This document shows positions 20,241 to 30,967 of a stretch of DNA of 64,000 nt, piece by piece. Position 1 is the stretch's first letter. Every line of letters begins with the position of its first letter. The stretch covers positions 127,190 to 191,189 of the forward strand of contig JAITCH010000009.1 of assembly GCA_031283185.1 (NCBI GenBank). The letters are read 5' to 3'. The position numbers were made by a program, and so were the translations under genes. The notes under the pieces are model-generated. The model saw nothing but the letters and a program-made list of their open reading frames with translations, searched no databases and was not told the origin of the DNA. Origin of the DNA: Rickettsiales bacterium. Its GTDB lineage: Bacteria; Pseudomonadota; Alphaproteobacteria; Rs-D84.

Positions 20241-20458
20241 CCGCCATATGCAAAGCAGTCGCTGCGCGATTTATTTTTAGCGACATCAAAGTTGAGGCAC
20301 GCGCGCATATCATTGATATTATCGCTATCTTTGCAAGCCAAGACATCGTTCATAGCGAAACCGACTTGGGTATTTTTCCACCAGTAAGCGCGCGCATCGC
20401 CGCCTGTGCAAAGCATAGCGAATACGGAACCACCAAAAATTTTCCAAGCATTTTTCAT
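20210..20458 (-). CDS. Small secreted Cys-rich protein
   Basis: MKNAWKIFGGSVFAMLCTGGDARA signal peptide, six Cys. Confidence 0.45.
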   Translation of the reverse strand: MKNAWKIFGGSVFAMLCTGGDARAYWWKNTQVGFAMNDVLACKDSDNINDMRACLNFDVAKNKSRSDCFAYGGCPATCCTYY

Positions 20459-20643
20459 TTTTCAACTCTTCTTTTTTCTTTTGTCATTCCCGCTCACACC
20501 CTCCGTCATCCCCGCGGCTTGTCGCGCCGTAGCGAAGCGTAGGCGGAAGGCGGGAATAGGGCTCAATAGTCCCCTTCGCTGGCGAAGGGGTGTCGCGCCG
20601 TAGCGAAGCGTAGGCGGACGGGGTAGTGGTCTTTTAATTCCCC

Positions 20644-20750
20644 TCCGTTTGCGTGCGCCTAATCGTTTGCGCTTGCCTTGCGGGGGATGTTCGCCTGAAA
20701 CTCGTAAGATTTCTGCGTTGCCACTTGAAATCTAATTCGTTCCACGGCTC
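20644..20750 (-). mobile_element. ~107-bp non-autonomous insertion element, copy 1
   Basis: Inverted, roughly 90% identical copy of 56032-56140; flanked by aattcccc (20636-20643 and 20751-20758). Confidence 0.75.
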
Positions 20751-20862
20751 AATTCCCCGCCAATGGTGGCGGGGTGTCGCGCCGTAGCAAAGCGTAGGCG
20801 GACGGGGTGGTTGGTGCTTACCAACTCACCACCCCAGCCTCGCCCGGCCGTCCAATATCAAG

Positions 20863-20963
20863 GGAAGCCGAGGACGAAGTGTATTGTATATACATGCCGC
20901 AGGCTTCCCGCCGATAGTGGACGGAAATGGCACGCCGGGATGAAAAATTGGCCTTAACATTTT
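20863..20963 (+). repeat. Structured element, 5'-truncated/degenerate copy G
   Basis: atcaagggaagccgaggacgaagtgtattgtatatacatgccgcaggcttcccgccgata shared with copies A and D; 5' arm missing. Confidence 0.65.
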
Positions 20964-20975
20964 TATCCTTTTAAC

Positions 20976-23717
20976 TTAATTACACTTCCAACTCGTTGAC
21001 CCATTTGGCTGTGTCAGCGTAGTTTTATTGCATTGGTGTGTCATTGGAAATTGGCAAGTTCCTTTTTCTATGGTTTCGCGGTTATTATCTTTCAGCGCGT
21101 CGCCATTTTTATCTCTAACATTTCCACCTGCTAATATACAAGCCTTTTCGAATGCGGAAGCGCGCAGCCAGCAGCGGTTTCCGACCCAAGCGAATGCTGG
21201 GTTGCTGTCGCATTCGACTTTATTGGTTGGGTTAGCCTTGCATTCGCTGACGAGCGAGTCCCAAATGGTAGTGCCAAGGCGGTTGCAGTCTTCGGCGTTT
21301 GTAGGCTTTGGCACGCATCCGCCGCCAGCCCAGATATAGCCTTGGACTTTTTCGATGCAGTCCCATTGGTCGACGATGCAGGTGTTATTTTCTTTCAGCC
21401 AAGCTCCGCCATTTTCCTTGCAGTGTCGTTCTGTTGGGGCGTCGCAGACATAGCGGCCGTTGTTGTCCTTCATAAATTTGCCGGTGGCATCTTTTTTGAT
21501 GGTTGATCCGCGGGTGTAATTGCAATAGACCTCATAAGAAACGCAGTCTGGGCTGCCTTTCAGGAAGGCGTTTTTGAGTCGTTGTTCATCTTTGTTCAGT
21601 TCGCCGTCTTCTTTAACGCGCCAAAAGTGCCCGGCTTTCTCGCAAGAATTTCGGTCTGTTATGCAAATTTTTGGTCGACAAGAAACGGCGTTGATGGCGT
21701 TAGCGTTGTCGCCGCAGGTTTGGTCGCGGTTTTCCATAAATGCCGCGCCGGGCTTTTCCTCGCAAAGGTCGCGTTCCAGTTTAGTTTCCATATCGGCGAA
21801 TAAATTGGATAGCAGGTCGGATCCGTAAATTGCCTCGCAGGATTGTTGAATGGAACGACAGGCTTCATTGGCCATAACTTTGGATGTGGTGGAGACAGAT
21901 TTGACTGCATCGCCGCCTTCACCGCCTTGAACGGTTTTGATAACTTCGCCAGTTTCCGCAACACGGGAATTGCGGCAGTCGGTCAGTTCATCAAGGCAGT
22001 TTTGTTTAACGGATTCAACGGCGCGCGATTGCGCTTGAACGATTTCTATTAAAGCGCGATTTATGGCTTCCTTCCAAACGATTCCAGCCTCTTTCTGACA
22101 GGATTTCAAGGCGTCGATTAAGTTTTGTTTTCCATTTAACATTTGAACGAATTGTTGATTGCCCGGCATCTCGGCAAGTGTGCGCGATCCGTCGCCAAAT
22201 TCCATAAGACCGGTCAGGTCGGTAAAGCCGGTGGTGTAAATTGGCTTGCCTTTTTGGTCAATGTATTTGCCGGTGTAGTCCAGACAGCGAATCCAATCTT
22301 TCCCGCAGACAGCATCGCGTTGAAAATCTTCCAGTGTGTTTTCCAGGCATTCCACCGCGGACGCCGAATTGCGATTCTCAAAATCGTTAAGACGACGATT
22401 CATCATCTCAACATTTAATTGACGCACCTTGCCTTTAACTTCATCCATACCTTTGTTGACCGACGCCTGCAACTTTTGGCAATCGCCATCAATGGTCAGC
22501 GAATATGTTGAAACAATCATCGCCAGGTTTGTGCCCTTGCAAGTATCCTTCACCATCTGCTGACATTGTGCATTTGTGGACGAAAATAATGCCTTACCTT
22601 GAAGATTGGTGTTGACCGCGCCGTCAACGACTTCGGAATCACCCCACATATCGTCCAGATTGAAATTTCCACTGCTGAACGAAGGCTTTTGTTTTTGCAC
22701 GGCGGCCTTTTTCGGATTGACTAGATTTTCTAAAATCTCGTTAAGTTTTTGCGCGTTGGCACTGGTATCTTCGCCCGCGGCCTTTTCGCCTTCAGTTGCC
22801 GATGTTGCCGCCTTCGCTTGGTCGCCGGACATTTCAATAAAAGCCAGGTTCATAGTTGCAAAATTGTTTAACGCTTCTTTTGCATCTGAAATTGCTTTGT
22901 TCTGGGCATCCAGGTCAAGATATTTATCAGAGCAAATACATTTTTTATAAGTTTCATTTGCGACGGCGCAGAACATATCCATACATTCGGAATAGGCAGA
23001 GCGGCAGCCGGTAAAGCCTTCACCCAGCGCAGATCGTGCAATATGTCGTGCGCTTGCCGGACCAACTAACGGAGCCATTTGACTGCGCGCGGCCGAACGC
23101 GCACCTGACGCGCCACCACCACCAATCAACTTTCCCGCCCTGCTTAAATTACCAGTTGTTGCCGCATTCCTCGACCTAGAAGTCCCCTTCGCTGGCGAAG
23201 GGGTGCCCCGTAGGGGCGGGGTAGTGGTATTAAAATTCATCGCTGCCGCACGCGATTGCGCCGACCTACTCACACCCGATCTGTTGACATTCCCCGCCCC
23301 TAAATTATCAGTCATCCCGGTGCTTGACACCGGGATCTTGCCGCTTGATGCCGCCCCACCAACCGCACCAACTCTCGCCGCCGCACTGCGCGATACCACA
23401 TTACCATCCAAATCATTAGTCATTCCCCGGCTTGACCGGGGAATCTCGGCCGAATTTGTTGAACCGCGCGCCACAATATCCTGCGCCTCTTTTGACACAC
23501 CGCGCCCTTCGGAACGCGAGGTTGTGGAACTATCGCTGCCGGTTATATTGCCTGAATTGTTATCGTTGCGCCGAGAAGAGTCAGCGGACGCGCCGCCGGT
23601 AGCACCGATACGCCCTTCTGCCCCGCGCGTTTGAATATCGGCCGAGCCGACTGAAAAGACGGCGCATAAAGTGAATATGGCTAAAATTAGCCGAAAATTA
23701 AAAAATTTTCCTTCCAT
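20976..23717 (-). CDS. Very large secreted Cys-rich protein with several in-frame palindromic repeats
   Basis: 913 aa; FRLILAIFTLCAVFSVGSA signal; many Cys; in-frame EIPRSSRGMTNDL, KIPVSSTGMTDNL, TTTPPLRGTPSPAKGTS. Confidence 0.7.
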   Translation of the reverse strand: MEGKFFNFRLILAIFTLCAVFSVGSADIQTRGAEGRIGATGGASADSSRRNDNNSGNITGSDSSTTSRSEGRGVSKEAQDIVARGSTNSAEIPRSSRGMTNDLDGNVVSRSAAARVGAVGGAASSGKIPVSSTGMTDNLGAGNVNRSGVSRSAQSRAAAMNFNTTTPPLRGTPSPAKGTSRSRNAATTGNLSRAGKLIGGGGASGARSAARSQMAPLVGPASARHIARSALGEGFTGCRSAYSECMDMFCAVANETYKKCICSDKYLDLDAQNKAISDAKEALNNFATMNLAFIEMSGDQAKAATSATEGEKAAGEDTSANAQKLNEILENLVNPKKAAVQKQKPSFSSGNFNLDDMWGDSEVVDGAVNTNLQGKALFSSTNAQCQQMVKDTCKGTNLAMIVSTYSLTIDGDCQKLQASVNKGMDEVKGKVRQLNVEMMNRRLNDFENRNSASAVECLENTLEDFQRDAVCGKDWIRCLDYTGKYIDQKGKPIYTTGFTDLTGLMEFGDGSRTLAEMPGNQQFVQMLNGKQNLIDALKSCQKEAGIVWKEAINRALIEIVQAQSRAVESVKQNCLDELTDCRNSRVAETGEVIKTVQGGEGGDAVKSVSTTSKVMANEACRSIQQSCEAIYGSDLLSNLFADMETKLERDLCEEKPGAAFMENRDQTCGDNANAINAVSCRPKICITDRNSCEKAGHFWRVKEDGELNKDEQRLKNAFLKGSPDCVSYEVYCNYTRGSTIKKDATGKFMKDNNGRYVCDAPTERHCKENGGAWLKENNTCIVDQWDCIEKVQGYIWAGGGCVPKPTNAEDCNRLGTTIWDSLVSECKANPTNKVECDSNPAFAWVGNRCWLRASAFEKACILAGGNVRDKNGDALKDNNRETIEKGTCQFPMTHQCNKTTLTQPNGSTSWKCN

Positions 23718-24028
23718 AGTTCTAATTATAAACTTATTTCAAGTTTGCACCAAGCACTTTTTATCAAAAATTCCCCTCTCATGTGGAGGGGTGTCGCGCC
23801 GTAGCGAAGCGAAGGCGGACGGGGTGGTTGGTGCTTGTTAATCGCACAAAAGTCCCCTTCGCTGGCGAAGGGGTGTCGCGCCGTAGCGAAGCGTAGGCGG
23901 ACGGGGTAGTGGATAATTCCCCGCCAAAGGTTTCCGGCGAGGGCAACCAAGCGGGGTGGGGGATCTTGGGCCCCACCCCGAACATTTTATCATCTATGAG
24001 ATTCGCTCCATTTATGTTATAATCTGCT

Positions 24029-26020
24029 ATGAACATTAAACCTGTCCTTTTACCTTTTGTCGCCTTGATTATCGCACTTTCCGCGTCCCAAACCTTCGCC
24101 ACCGAAACCAATGAATGCCCAAATGGTCGATTGCCCGTTGAACTAAGCAAAATAACACCTCAACCAAAATCAGACGACAAAACACCACCCAAATCCGATC
24201 ACGACGAATATTGGTATTACATTGAAAAAAACCAAGATAAAAACATTAAATCCATGCAAGATCGCTTGAACATCGTTCGAACATATTGCGAGGACAAGTT
24301 AATACTTAGACAAGCAACCGTACCCGGACTTGCCAAGCCATGTTATGTGACTTGTCCGTCAAACGATAAAAAAACAAACAATTCATCCTTGAAAAACTCC
24401 ACAATCTCATCTGGCGTGGTCGCGTCTGACAAACCTGCGAAAAACCAATCGCCGTGGTGGACTTTAGCCCCCCCCCCTACACCCGCACCAACTCCTGCAC
24501 CTGTTGCACCTGTCGCATCAGCACCTGCCGCTGCACCTGCACCAGCACCCACCCCCGCACCTGCTCCGGCTGCTGTTGCCGTTGCCCCCCCTGTCGCTCC
24601 TCCCGCATCTCTCTCCATTAAAAAGAAAAACCCGCAACCTGCCGCTACTCCACCCACAGAACCTTGGCCTACTATTTACGATGATAATTGGGCAGATTTG
24701 CAAGGGGCTGATTCTACTACATATAGACCGATTAATATTCCGAAAACCGCCAATACCATACAAATCGGCTATGACAAATTTCCTTGTAAAGTAATTACTG
24801 GACAGCAATTAAGTCTCCGTGAGTCGCAAGAAAAATTGTGCGATGCTGACGGGGCTGAGTTAAACAAAGAAAAAATCCTATACATATATACTGGTTTATT
24901 TGCTTTTAATTCTACTAAGCGAAAAACATATTATATTGTTGGCAACCCTTCTTATGACGATTGCGAGCTTGCAAGTATCATTGCAGGACAAAAACCAATT
25001 AAGACTTGGATGAAACGGACAGAAGAATGTTTTTCAGGCTATCCGCCATCCTCCGACGAAAATCCAGAAAAGATATTTTGTTATAATAACAGACGCAAGC
25101 GTTCTGATGCAGCGAACGAAACTGAAAGGGCAAGTTGGATAAAATGCGAGAAATCAATTAAACTCGCCAAAATCACACAATCCTCAGAACAAACAGACAC
25201 TTATATTGTTGAACCAGACCCTGCCGAACCCGCCCCTCCACCCGCCCCACCTGCCCACCCCCAACCATTCAACGAAGCCGATTGCGTTGATAAATTATAT
25301 AATAACCTGGCACTTGATAAAAAATACGGGGAACTGGCATGTAAAAACCAAGATGTTCAAGCACAAATACAGCGAATAACAGACAAGTCAACACCGGAAG
25401 AGAAGGACGCAATATGGGAAATTATTAAAAACGACAATACACTTAAGACTAAACAATGCGTGGACAAATTCGCACAGGTGAATATATTTGCGGATCAAAC
25501 TAGCGAAGATTGCAAGCGCGGCGAAGTCCAACAGGCAGTCAAACAAGCCAAGATTATTGGCAACCAATTTGATCAAAAGGACGACGCCATCATAAGTGCG
25601 CTTATCCAAAAAAATCCACAAACCGCCGCCGCACTACCCCCTCCTTTGCCTGACGAAGACGCAAACAATTCCACCGCAGAAAATTCCCCTCCTGTGGAGG
25701 GGTCGCCTCAGGCGGGGGTGGGTCAAGAATTTGACACAGGCAAAGAGCCCGAATCCGAAACTCCAACCCTTGCGGATCTCTCTGCGTTCCAACTTGACGG
25801 CGCGAGTTGGCTGACAAAAACGGACGGCACGCTTAATACGAAACGCTTGCTCTTTGACGCAGGCGCAGGGGTCGCGCTTGGCGCGATTGGCGGATTTTTG
25901 ACGAATCACCTCGTCAAATCGGGTCAAATTGATAAAGGTTTCGAGGACATTCAGTGTAGTGTCGCGGGTCGTCCGATAATGAATTTTGATGATCGCGTCC
26001 GCATCTCCTCCACCAAATAA
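24029..26020 (+). CDS. Secreted Pro/Ala-rich protein with the LADLSAFQLD...VDKGF C-terminal domain
   Basis: Signal peptide MNIKPVLLPFVALIIALSASQTFAT; (AP)n linker; in-frame repeat NSPPVEGSPQAGVGQ; C-terminal domain shared with the ORF at 56763. Confidence 0.7.
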   Translation: MNIKPVLLPFVALIIALSASQTFATETNECPNGRLPVELSKITPQPKSDDKTPPKSDHDEYWYYIEKNQDKNIKSMQDRLNIVRTYCEDKLILRQATVPGLAKPCYVTCPSNDKKTNNSSLKNSTISSGVVASDKPAKNQSPWWTLAPPPTPAPTPAPVAPVASAPAAAPAPAPTPAPAPAAVAVAPPVAPPASLSIKKKNPQPAATPPTEPWPTIYDDNWADLQGADSTTYRPINIPKTANTIQIGYDKFPCKVITGQQLSLRESQEKLCDADGAELNKEKILYIYTGLFAFNSTKRKTYYIVGNPSYDDCELASIIAGQKPIKTWMKRTEECFSGYPPSSDENPEKIFCYNNRRKRSDAANETERASWIKCEKSIKLAKITQSSEQTDTYIVEPDPAEPAPPPAPPAHPQPFNEADCVDKLYNNLALDKKYGELACKNQDVQAQIQRITDKSTPEEKDAIWEIIKNDNTLKTKQCVDKFAQVNIFADQTSEDCKRGEVQQAVKQAKIIGNQFDQKDDAIISALIQKNPQTAAALPPPLPDEDANNSTAENSPPVEGSPQAGVGQEFDTGKEPESETPTLADLSAFQLDGASWLTKTDGTLNTKRLLFDAGAGVALGAIGGFLTNHLVKSGQIDKGFEDIQCSVAGRPIMNFDDRVRISSTK

Positions 26021-26146
26021 AATTCCCCGCCAAGGGTGGCGGGGTGTCCGGCTTTGCCGGACGGGGTGGTTCGACTTAGCGGGGTGGGGGTTTAATAAGT
26101 CATCCCCCGGCTTGACCGGGGGATCTCGGCCGCTTATAATCCTCTT

Positions 26147-26494
26147 ATGTCCACCCACTCCACCAATTACCGCAAAGGCCTGCTCGCCGAAACCATCGCC
26201 ACTGCATTCCTGCTGCTCAAAGGCTATACCATCCTGGAACGCCGTCGCCGCGGGGGCGGCAGCCTCGCGGAAATAGACATCATCGCACGGCGCGGCGACA
26301 CGATAGCGTTCATAGAGGTCAAAGCCCGCCGAACGATCGCGGACGGCTTGCTTGCAATCACACCGCATCAACAACAAAGGCTCCGCGCCGCGGCGGAACA
26401 ATACATTGCGAAATTCGCCCCAAACTTGAATGGCCGCTTTGATGTAATAGTGGTATGTAATTTCCTCCCCCACCATTTCCAAAATATGTTCTAA
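26147..26494 (+). CDS. yraN: UPF0102 YraN-like nuclease-fold protein
   Basis: GLLAETIATAFLLLKGYTILERRRRGGGSLAEIDIIARRGDTIAFIEVKAR. Confidence 0.9.
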   Translation: MSTHSTNYRKGLLAETIATAFLLLKGYTILERRRRGGGSLAEIDIIARRGDTIAFIEVKARRTIADGLLAITPHQQQRLRAAAEQYIAKFAPNLNGRFDVIVVCNFLPHHFQNMF

Positions 26495-26683
26495 ATAATC
26501 CCTGCCCCCTTTTTTGTCAGCCCCGCGCAGGCGGGGCTAGGGCTAAAAATCGCGGGCGCAGCCCGCCACCAAAACGGCACCGCAGGTGCCGTCATTCCCG
26601 CGAAGGCGGGAATCTCAAATTGTAAAATTCCACATATTAACTTTTCACTTTTAATTTTTAACTTTCTTTTTTATAATACCCCC

Positions 26684-27919
26684 ATGCAAAAACTAAAATC
26701 TGATTTTCTAAACGCATTATCCGAGCGCGGCCTTCTGCACCAATGCACGAACCTCCCGGGGCTAGACGCGCGCCTAACGAACGGCACGCCGGTGTCGGCA
26801 TACCTTGGGACTGACCCGACGGCAGACGCGCTTCATGTGGGACATTTGGCCAGTTTCGGGATGCTCAGACTCTTCGCAAAATTCGGCGGCCGTCCCGTAA
26901 TTCTGGTTGGCGGCGCGACCGGGATGATTGGGGATGCGGATAAATTGTCAGAGCGTCCAATGCTGGACGAAGCGACCCTCGCCAAAAATGTCGCCGGCCT
27001 CAAACGCGACCTCTCAAAACTTTTTAACTTCCAAAGCGGCGCGACGCTCGTCAACAACTATGACTGGTTCAAAGGCATTGGCTACATAGAATTTCTGCGC
27101 GATGTGGGCAGGCACTTCACGATAAACGAAATGCTGAAAAAGGAATCGGTCAAAATCCGATTGGAACGCGAATTACCGCTGTCATTTTTGGAATTCAATT
27201 ATTCATTGCTCCAAGCCTACGACTTCGTGCACCTGCACAAAGCGATGGGCGTGGACTTGCAAATGTTCGGCGCGGATCAGTGGGGCAATGTGGTGGCGGG
27301 CGTGAGTTTGGGGCGCAAGATGTTGGGCGCGGAATTGTTCGGACTCAGTTGCCCGCTGGTGGTTGATTCGCAGGGCAAGAAACTCGGCAAGTCGGATGGT
27401 AATGCGGTGTGGCTGGATGGCGATCGGACAAGCGACCTTGACTATTATCAATACTTCCGCAACACAAACGATGCTGATGTCGGCAAGATGCTCAGGATAT
27501 TTACGGACTTACCAATCAGCGAAATCTTAAAACTCGAAACCCTTTCTGGTTCTGAAATTAACGATGCGAAAAAAATCCTCGCAACGGAGGCGACCAAAAT
27601 AATCCGCGGCGAAAAATCCGCAGCAACCGCCGCGACTGCCGCTGAATCATTGTTCTCCGGCGGCGATGCAGGCGCGCCCGAGGTTTCAATCACAGCGACG
27701 CCCGACACCTCATTAATGGACATCATTGTATTATCCAATCTCGCTGAATCCAAATCCGAGGCGCGCCGACTAATTGAACAAGGCGGCATAACGATTAATC
27801 ACGATAAAAAGATCACCGACCCGAACACAAAATTATCCGACATCACAACCTCCACCGAACTCTTAATCCAAAAAGGCAAAAAAACCTTCATCAAAATCAA
27901 ATGTCATCCCGGTGCTTGA
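26684..27919 (+). CDS. tyrS: Tyrosyl-tRNA synthetase; last codons and stop lie in a repeat
   Basis: AYLGTDPTADALHVGH, GADQWGN, GKKLGKSDGNAVWL; C-terminus ...KCHPGA* from gtcatcccggtgcttgac. Confidence 0.96.
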   Translation: MQKLKSDFLNALSERGLLHQCTNLPGLDARLTNGTPVSAYLGTDPTADALHVGHLASFGMLRLFAKFGGRPVILVGGATGMIGDADKLSERPMLDEATLAKNVAGLKRDLSKLFNFQSGATLVNNYDWFKGIGYIEFLRDVGRHFTINEMLKKESVKIRLERELPLSFLEFNYSLLQAYDFVHLHKAMGVDLQMFGADQWGNVVAGVSLGRKMLGAELFGLSCPLVVDSQGKKLGKSDGNAVWLDGDRTSDLDYYQYFRNTNDADVGKMLRIFTDLPISEILKLETLSGSEINDAKKILATEATKIIRGEKSAATAATAAESLFSGGDAGAPEVSITATPDTSLMDIIVLSNLAESKSEARRLIEQGGITINHDKKITDPNTKLSDITTSTELLIQKGKKTFIKIKCHPGA

Positions 27920-27964
27920 CACCGGGATCTCGCCGAATAAAAAACCAAAAAGGAGAACCCAAAA

Positions 27965-28342
27965 ATGAAAAAAACACTTACATTAATAACTCTCGCAGCG
28001 TTGTGCGCGTGCGCGCCGCATTATTTACCGGACGAAGCTTTGGGCGGCCGGGTCTTAACTTGTGGCGGACATAAGATGACGGTGTTGTTGTTTGATGGCG
28101 CGGCGTGGATGGACAAGGGCGCGGGCTTTACGACTCGGATGAAACAGGTTGTTGCGGCGAGCGGCGCGAAGTATGAAGAGGTTGATCATAAGATAGAAGT
28201 TTTGTGGAACAAGGGCAGCGACTGGACATATTATGGACCACATAAACCGGGGATGGAGTGTAAGGTTATGAAAGAATATAGCCGCAAGCAAGCGCAAGAA
28301 ATGTATGACGCGCTTCCGTGCATCAAGGGCGACTGCGAATAA
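27965..28342 (+). CDS. Small putative lipoprotein
   Basis: MKKTLTLITLAALCACAPHYLP lipobox-like LCAC. Confidence 0.55.
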   Translation: MKKTLTLITLAALCACAPHYLPDEALGGRVLTCGGHKMTVLLFDGAAWMDKGAGFTTRMKQVVAASGAKYEEVDHKIEVLWNKGSDWTYYGPHKPGMECKVMKEYSRKQAQEMYDALPCIKGDCE

Positions 28343-28537
28343 CACCCATCGCACAAAGTCCCCTTCGCTGGCGAAACCATCTGTCGGCTTCGCCGCCGGG
28401 GTAGTGGTGATAAGTCATCCCGGGGCTTGACCCCGGGATCTCGCCGAATAAAATTCCCCGCCAATGGTGGCGGGGTGTCGCGCCGTAGCGAAGCGTAGGC
28501 GGACGGGGTGGTTAGAAAAACCAAAAAGGCTACATTA

Positions 28538-29479
28538 ATGATCTACACATTCGGACATCTTCATCCAGATACGGATTCCATAGTCGCATCGATTGCGTTT
28601 GCGGAATACTTGAACCAGCGCGGCGAACCGGCGACGGCTTGCGCGCTTGGCGCGCCGAATCCCGAAAGCGAATTTGTCCTTGATAAATTCGCGCTTCCCG
28701 CGCCCGAACGACTTGATACCGCGGCGGGGAAACAAGTAGCGATTGTGGACACATTTGATCCGGCGCAAATGCCGGGCGATCTGCACGATGCAACGATAAA
28801 GTATGCGGTTGACCATCATCAGTTGGCGGGATTGAAAACGCCTGCTCCGCTTTGGATAACGGCGCGTCCTTACGGCAGCACATCTACAATCATTACCGAA
28901 CTCTTCGTAGCGGAAAAATTAAAGTTATCACCGAATCTCGCGGGTGCATTGCTGTGCGCGATATTGTCGGATACGGTGCTGTTCAAATCGCCGACTACTA
29001 CACCTGCTGACAGGGCAGCGGCGGAAATGCTTGCATCGATTTCCGGCGCAGAGATTACTGAATTGGGGATGGAAATGCTCCGCGTAAAAAGCGACATATC
29101 GAATGAAACGGCATCTGCGCTTTTGAATCGGGACATGAAGGAATTTGACATAAACGAATTAAAACTTGCGATTGCACAGATAGAGTTGATAGATGCGGAG
29201 ATGGCGACGCCGTTTATTGCTGACTTGCAAACCGAGATGACGAATTTGATGAAGGCGAAAAAACTAGACGGCGTTATATTGCTGATTACGGACATTATGA
29301 AAGAAGGCTCATATATGTTAATTGCCGGCTCCCTAGATGAAAGAATTAAAAAACTATTCCCCTCCGAAATAGATAAGTCATCCTCCGGCTTGACCGGGGG
29401 ATCTCGGCCGCTTATTTGGATCCCCGGTTTATTAAGCCGCAAAAAGCAAGTCATCCCTGTCCTCACCGACCACCTCTAA
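28538..29479 (+). CDS. ppaC: Manganese-dependent inorganic pyrophosphatase (DHH family) with C-terminal in-frame repeat
   Basis: FGHLHPDTDSIVASIAFAEYL, VDHHQ; insertion SSSGLTGGSRPLIW. Confidence 0.88.
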   Translation: MIYTFGHLHPDTDSIVASIAFAEYLNQRGEPATACALGAPNPESEFVLDKFALPAPERLDTAAGKQVAIVDTFDPAQMPGDLHDATIKYAVDHHQLAGLKTPAPLWITARPYGSTSTIITELFVAEKLKLSPNLAGALLCAILSDTVLFKSPTTTPADRAAAEMLASISGAEITELGMEMLRVKSDISNETASALLNRDMKEFDINELKLAIAQIELIDAEMATPFIADLQTEMTNLMKAKKLDGVILLITDIMKEGSYMLIAGSLDERIKKLFPSEIDKSSSGLTGGSRPLIWIPGLLSRKKQVIPVLTDHL

Positions 29480-29636
29480 AAAAAGATTTTCCGCCCCTTT
29501 TCTTTTGTCAGCCCCGCGCAGGCGGGGCTAGGGCTTAAAATCGCGGGCATAGCCCGCCAAAATAAATAAGTCATTGCCCGGCTTGACCGGGCAATCTCGG
29601 CCGATTATAATACCCGAATAACCCACGGAGAAAACT

Positions 29637-30203
29637 ATGCCATTTGATATAACCGCAATTACGACCGAGGCCCAAACAAAAACCGCTGCGACCATAGAGG
29701 TGCTAAAAACTAATTTTGCGGGACTCCGCACTGGCCGCGCTAGTGTCCATCTTCTTGACCCGATCCGTGCCGAAGTTTATGGTGCGATGATGCCGCTTGA
29801 TCAGCTGGCGACGATTTCGACACCCGAAGCGCAGACAATTTCGATTTCGGTGTGGGATATGGATGCGGTGTCAAAGATTGAAAAAGCATTGCGCGAATCC
29901 TCGCTTGGCCTGAACCCGCAAACAAACGGAACATTGATTCGCTTGAATCTTCCACCGCTTACCGAAGAACGCCGGAAAGAGTTGGTCAAGGTTGCCGGAA
30001 ATTACGCCGAAGAAACGAAAATTTCGCTCCGTAATATCAGACACGATTTAATGGCGAAGATTAAACAGGCTGGAACGGACAAAGAAATTTCCGAAGACGA
30101 CCAACATAGATTTACGGACGACTTGCAAAAGATATTTGATGCAAAAACGGCCGAGGTTGACGCATTAACTTCCACGAAAGAAAAAGACATATTGAGCATA
30201 TAA
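29637..30203 (+). CDS. frr: Ribosome recycling factor
   Basis: LRTGRASVHLLDPI, INLPPLTEERRKELVK-like motif, NIRHDLM. Confidence 0.97.
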   Translation: MPFDITAITTEAQTKTAATIEVLKTNFAGLRTGRASVHLLDPIRAEVYGAMMPLDQLATISTPEAQTISISVWDMDAVSKIEKALRESSLGLNPQTNGTLIRLNLPPLTEERRKELVKVAGNYAEETKISLRNIRHDLMAKIKQAGTDKEISEDDQHRFTDDLQKIFDAKTAEVDALTSTKEKDILSI

Positions 30204-30967
30204 TGAAATTATTATCCAAATTATTCCCCGCCAATGGTGGCGGGGTGGCGGCAAAAGCCGCCGGAGTGGTTAGTGAAACCATCCCCGGCCACATAGCCTT
30301 CATAATGGACGGGAACGGCCGCTGGGCGCAGCGTAAGGGTTTGCCGCGGACGGCGGGGCACGCGGCGGCGAGCGCGAACTTGGAAAAATTGCTGGAACAT
30401 TTATTGGATCGCGGTGTTCATACTGTTACGATGTATTCGTTTTCTACGGAAAATTGGTCGCGTCCGAAACAGGAAGTAAATTTTCTTATGGGCTTAATGG
30501 CGCGCGAACTTAAACGCGTTAAAAAAAGTTGCGTGGAAAAAAATATCCGGGTGCGCGCGATTGGCAGACGCGATCGTATTCCGACCGCGCTGCTAAATGC
30601 GATTGAAGAAATAGAGTTGGCGACGATAGAGAACACGCGCGGGACGGCGTGCTTTGCGATTGATTACGGGGGTCAGGATGAAGTGCTTCGCGCCACACAG
30701 AATATGCTTGCGGACAAATTGGATCCTGACGAAATCACACCCGCAACATTTGATGAATACTTAGACACGGGCGATTTAACGCCGGTGGACTTAATGGTTC
30801 GCACAAGCGGCGAGCAACGCATATCAAATTTCTTATTATGGAAGGGCGCATATGCGGAAATAATGTTTGTAGATGAGATGTGGCCAGATTTAACGCCGAA
30901 AATTTTGGATCGGATCTTGGCGGAATTCGGGACTCGCACCCGCCGCTTTGGGGGATTAAAGAAATGA
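30203..30967 (+). CDS. uppS: Undecaprenyl diphosphate synthase with N-terminal in-frame repeat
   Basis: HIAFIMDGNGRWAQRKGLPRTAGH, YSFSTENWSRPKQEV, RTSGEQRISNFLLWKGAYAE; insertion [17 protein letters not shown]. Confidence 0.97.
   Translation: MKLLSKLFPANGGGVAAKAAGVVSETIPGHIAFIMDGNGRWAQRKGLPRTAGHAAASANLEKLLEHLLDRGVHTVTMYSFSTENWSRPKQEVNFLMGLMARELKRVKKSCVEKNIRVRAIGRRDRIPTALLNAIEEIELATIENTRGTACFAIDYGGQDEVLRATQNMLADKLDPDEITPATFDEYLDTGDLTPVDLMVRTSGEQRISNFLLWKGAYAEIMFVDEMWPDLTPKILDRILAEFGTRTRRFGGLKK

Noticed and set aside
24343-24657. Gly/Ala-rich ORF on the minus strand
   Set aside because: Antisense of the Ala-Pro linker in the 663-aa secreted protein.
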